Source: an uncultured Clostridia bacterium (GTDB lineage: Bacteria > Bacillota > Clostridia > TANB77 > CAG-508). From it: a DNA stretch of 54,167 nucleotides. The stretch is taken from NCBI GenBank assembly GCA_947589645.1, contig CANQCG010000006.1, positions 1-54,167 of the forward strand, given 5' to 3'. A model generated the notes under the pieces. It was not told the origin of the DNA and ran no database searches. It saw only the letters and a list, made by a program, of their open reading frames with translations. Both the position numbers and the translations under genes were made by a program. Shown here piece by piece: positions 53,223 to 54,167 of this stretch. Within the stretch, counting starts at the first letter, position 1; every line of letters begins with the position of its first letter.

Positions 53223-54167
53223 CTATTCGTCCGCTAAAGTTTTTTCATATTTTTCTTGGAATACTGAAGTTTTGATGCAGACAATTGGGCAATTACCAGT
53301 AGTTTTTCGACCATAGACCCAGTTTGCTTGAATACTCCCAACAGTGAAGCTTACTGTGCTAATTAAATCTTTACTATCACGTGATGGGGAAACAAGCCAC
53401 ATTTCTCTTCTATAAATGCCGTGATTTTGGCTCGTCTCAAAATCATCATGCCCCCATCCGCTATACCCATAACCAAGTGAATTGACGACAATGTTGATTT
53501 CTTTTCTTCCATCTTTAGCTACTTTGCCTGCCTCATTAAATGATTTTGCAAACAGTTCTATTGATGGTCCTCCTATTGCAAATATTGTATCATTATTTCC
53601 ATATTTTGACCATTGCTTTGAATCTGTTAAATAACCTACTGCTTTTATATTTCTATTTGTATTGCTTGATGTAAAACCTCCCTCATCTTTAAGCATTGGG
53701 TTTAACCCTTTTCCTACATCACTTACATCTGCTCCTGTGTTATCAGCATAACCTGCTGATATATATAAATTTTCTAGTGTATCGCTTATAGGAATCTGGT
53801 TATCTGATATTAAATATGTATAATGTTTATTTTGATAAAATAGTCTCCATGCTCCTGCTTCTTTTTGTGCTTCTGGGTTGCTACATTCATAACCCATAAC
53901 TTCATCGCCATATTTATCTGCATTTATTGCATTTCCTATGTAACTTTCTATATGTTGTTGTATTGTTAATTTTACTGGTATTGTAAGTGTTTCTCCTGCT
54001 TGTCCTATTTGTGTATCTATTTCATTAAGACTTTCATCTGTATTGTCCCACTTTAATGTTAATGTAAGCTTCCTTGTTCCGTTTTCTTCCGTGAATGCTT
54101 TATTGTTTGGAAGTGATATTGTTTTTCTCATAGTTGTTTGTGTTACTTCTGCTTTTGTTCCATCTAT
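53223..54167 (-). CDS. Large extracytoplasmic protein with DUF6273-like end (N-terminus outside window)
   Basis: The frame is open to the last base of the window; 314 codons of the C-terminal part are seen. Repeated-looking beta-rich segments (RKLTLTLKWDNTDESLNEID) are followed by WRLFYQNKHYTYLISDNQIP, FTSSNTNRNIKAVGYLTDSK, FAIGGPSIELFAKSFNE and a final block, REMWLVSPSRDSKDLISTVS, ending CPIVCIKTSVFQEKY. This order is familiar from large surface or pilin-like proteins of uncultured Clostridia, with the DUF6273-like W-L-x-S-P block. Likely outside the cell; role unknown. A terminator repeat follows the stop codon. Confidence 0.6.
   Translation of the reverse strand: MDGTKAEVTQTTMRKTISLPNNKAFTEENGTRKLTLTLKWDNTDESLNEIDTQIGQAGETLTIPVKLTIQQHIESYIGNAINADKYGDEVMGYECSNPEAQKEAGAWRLFYQNKHYTYLISDNQIPISDTLENLYISAGYADNTGADVSDVGKGLNPMLKDEGGFTSSNTNRNIKAVGYLTDSKQWSKYGNNDTIFAIGGPSIELFAKSFNEAGKVAKDGRKEINIVVNSLGYGYSGWGHDDFETSQNHGIYRREMWLVSPSRDSKDLISTVSFTVGSIQANWVYGRKTTGNCPIVCIKTSVFQEKYEKTLADE

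Overview
The window comes from a very AT-rich Gram-positive chromosome, most likely an anaerobic gut clostridium (Clostridia, probably an uncultured lineage). Supporting signs are AGGAGG-type ribosome binding sites, a sporulation-type gene pair (YaaL-like and BofA-like), a YtvI-like AI-2E permease, RNase J, a prfB with programmed frameshift, and extracytoplasmic proteins of a type common in such genomes. No rRNA, tRNA or CRISPR array was recognised.

Layout. 1-852 is the 3' end of an orphan AAA/DUF4143 ATPase gene, followed by about 740 bp of AT-rich DNA with no convincing gene. 1595-6357 (minus) holds aspartokinase, a membrane-anchored protein, prfB, a dGTPase-like HD hydrolase and an M48 protease. 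6362-15867 (minus) is the most unusual locus. It encodes three small WXG100-like helical proteins, a coiled-coil protein, a zinc-finger membrane protein, a 56-aa protein, an E2-like protein, a JAMM/JAB isopeptidase, a ThiF/E1-like adenylating enzyme and a 1460-aa FtsK-type multi-domain ATPase. The M48 protease gene follows the ATPase gene directly. This looks like a ubiquitin-like conjugation/deconjugation pathway tied to a type VII-secretion-like module, but with no recognisable ubiquitin-like modifier.

16025-38180 is mostly housekeeping: secA (with a frameshift that destroys the C-terminal zinc motif), a DUF1980-like protein, an AI-2E permease, a CBS protein, murD, uvrA, mscL, bofA/yaaL-like genes, a cation antiporter, serS-ysxC, DUF951, gltX, rnj, eno and recN. 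38356-43376 is a feoB gene split by a 2.9-kb serine-recombinase element. A perfect 12-bp repeat marks both ends. The recombinase itself carries two single-base frameshifts.

43464-53098 is an accessory stretch of small, mostly minus-strand genes: beta-CASP hydrolase, membrane-linked XRE regulator, YjbR/EVE-like protein, Sir2 fragment, deoxyribosyltransferase-like protein, cyclophilin-like protein, PHP phosphoesterase, Mbeg1-like hydrolase, a RelE/ParE toxin with its antitoxin, a Nudix remnant, GNAT and ASCH proteins. Similar terminator-like hairpins recur in it. The window ends inside a large extracytoplasmic protein gene.

All calls come from reading the sequence and remembered family motifs. 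No database search or folding program was run.
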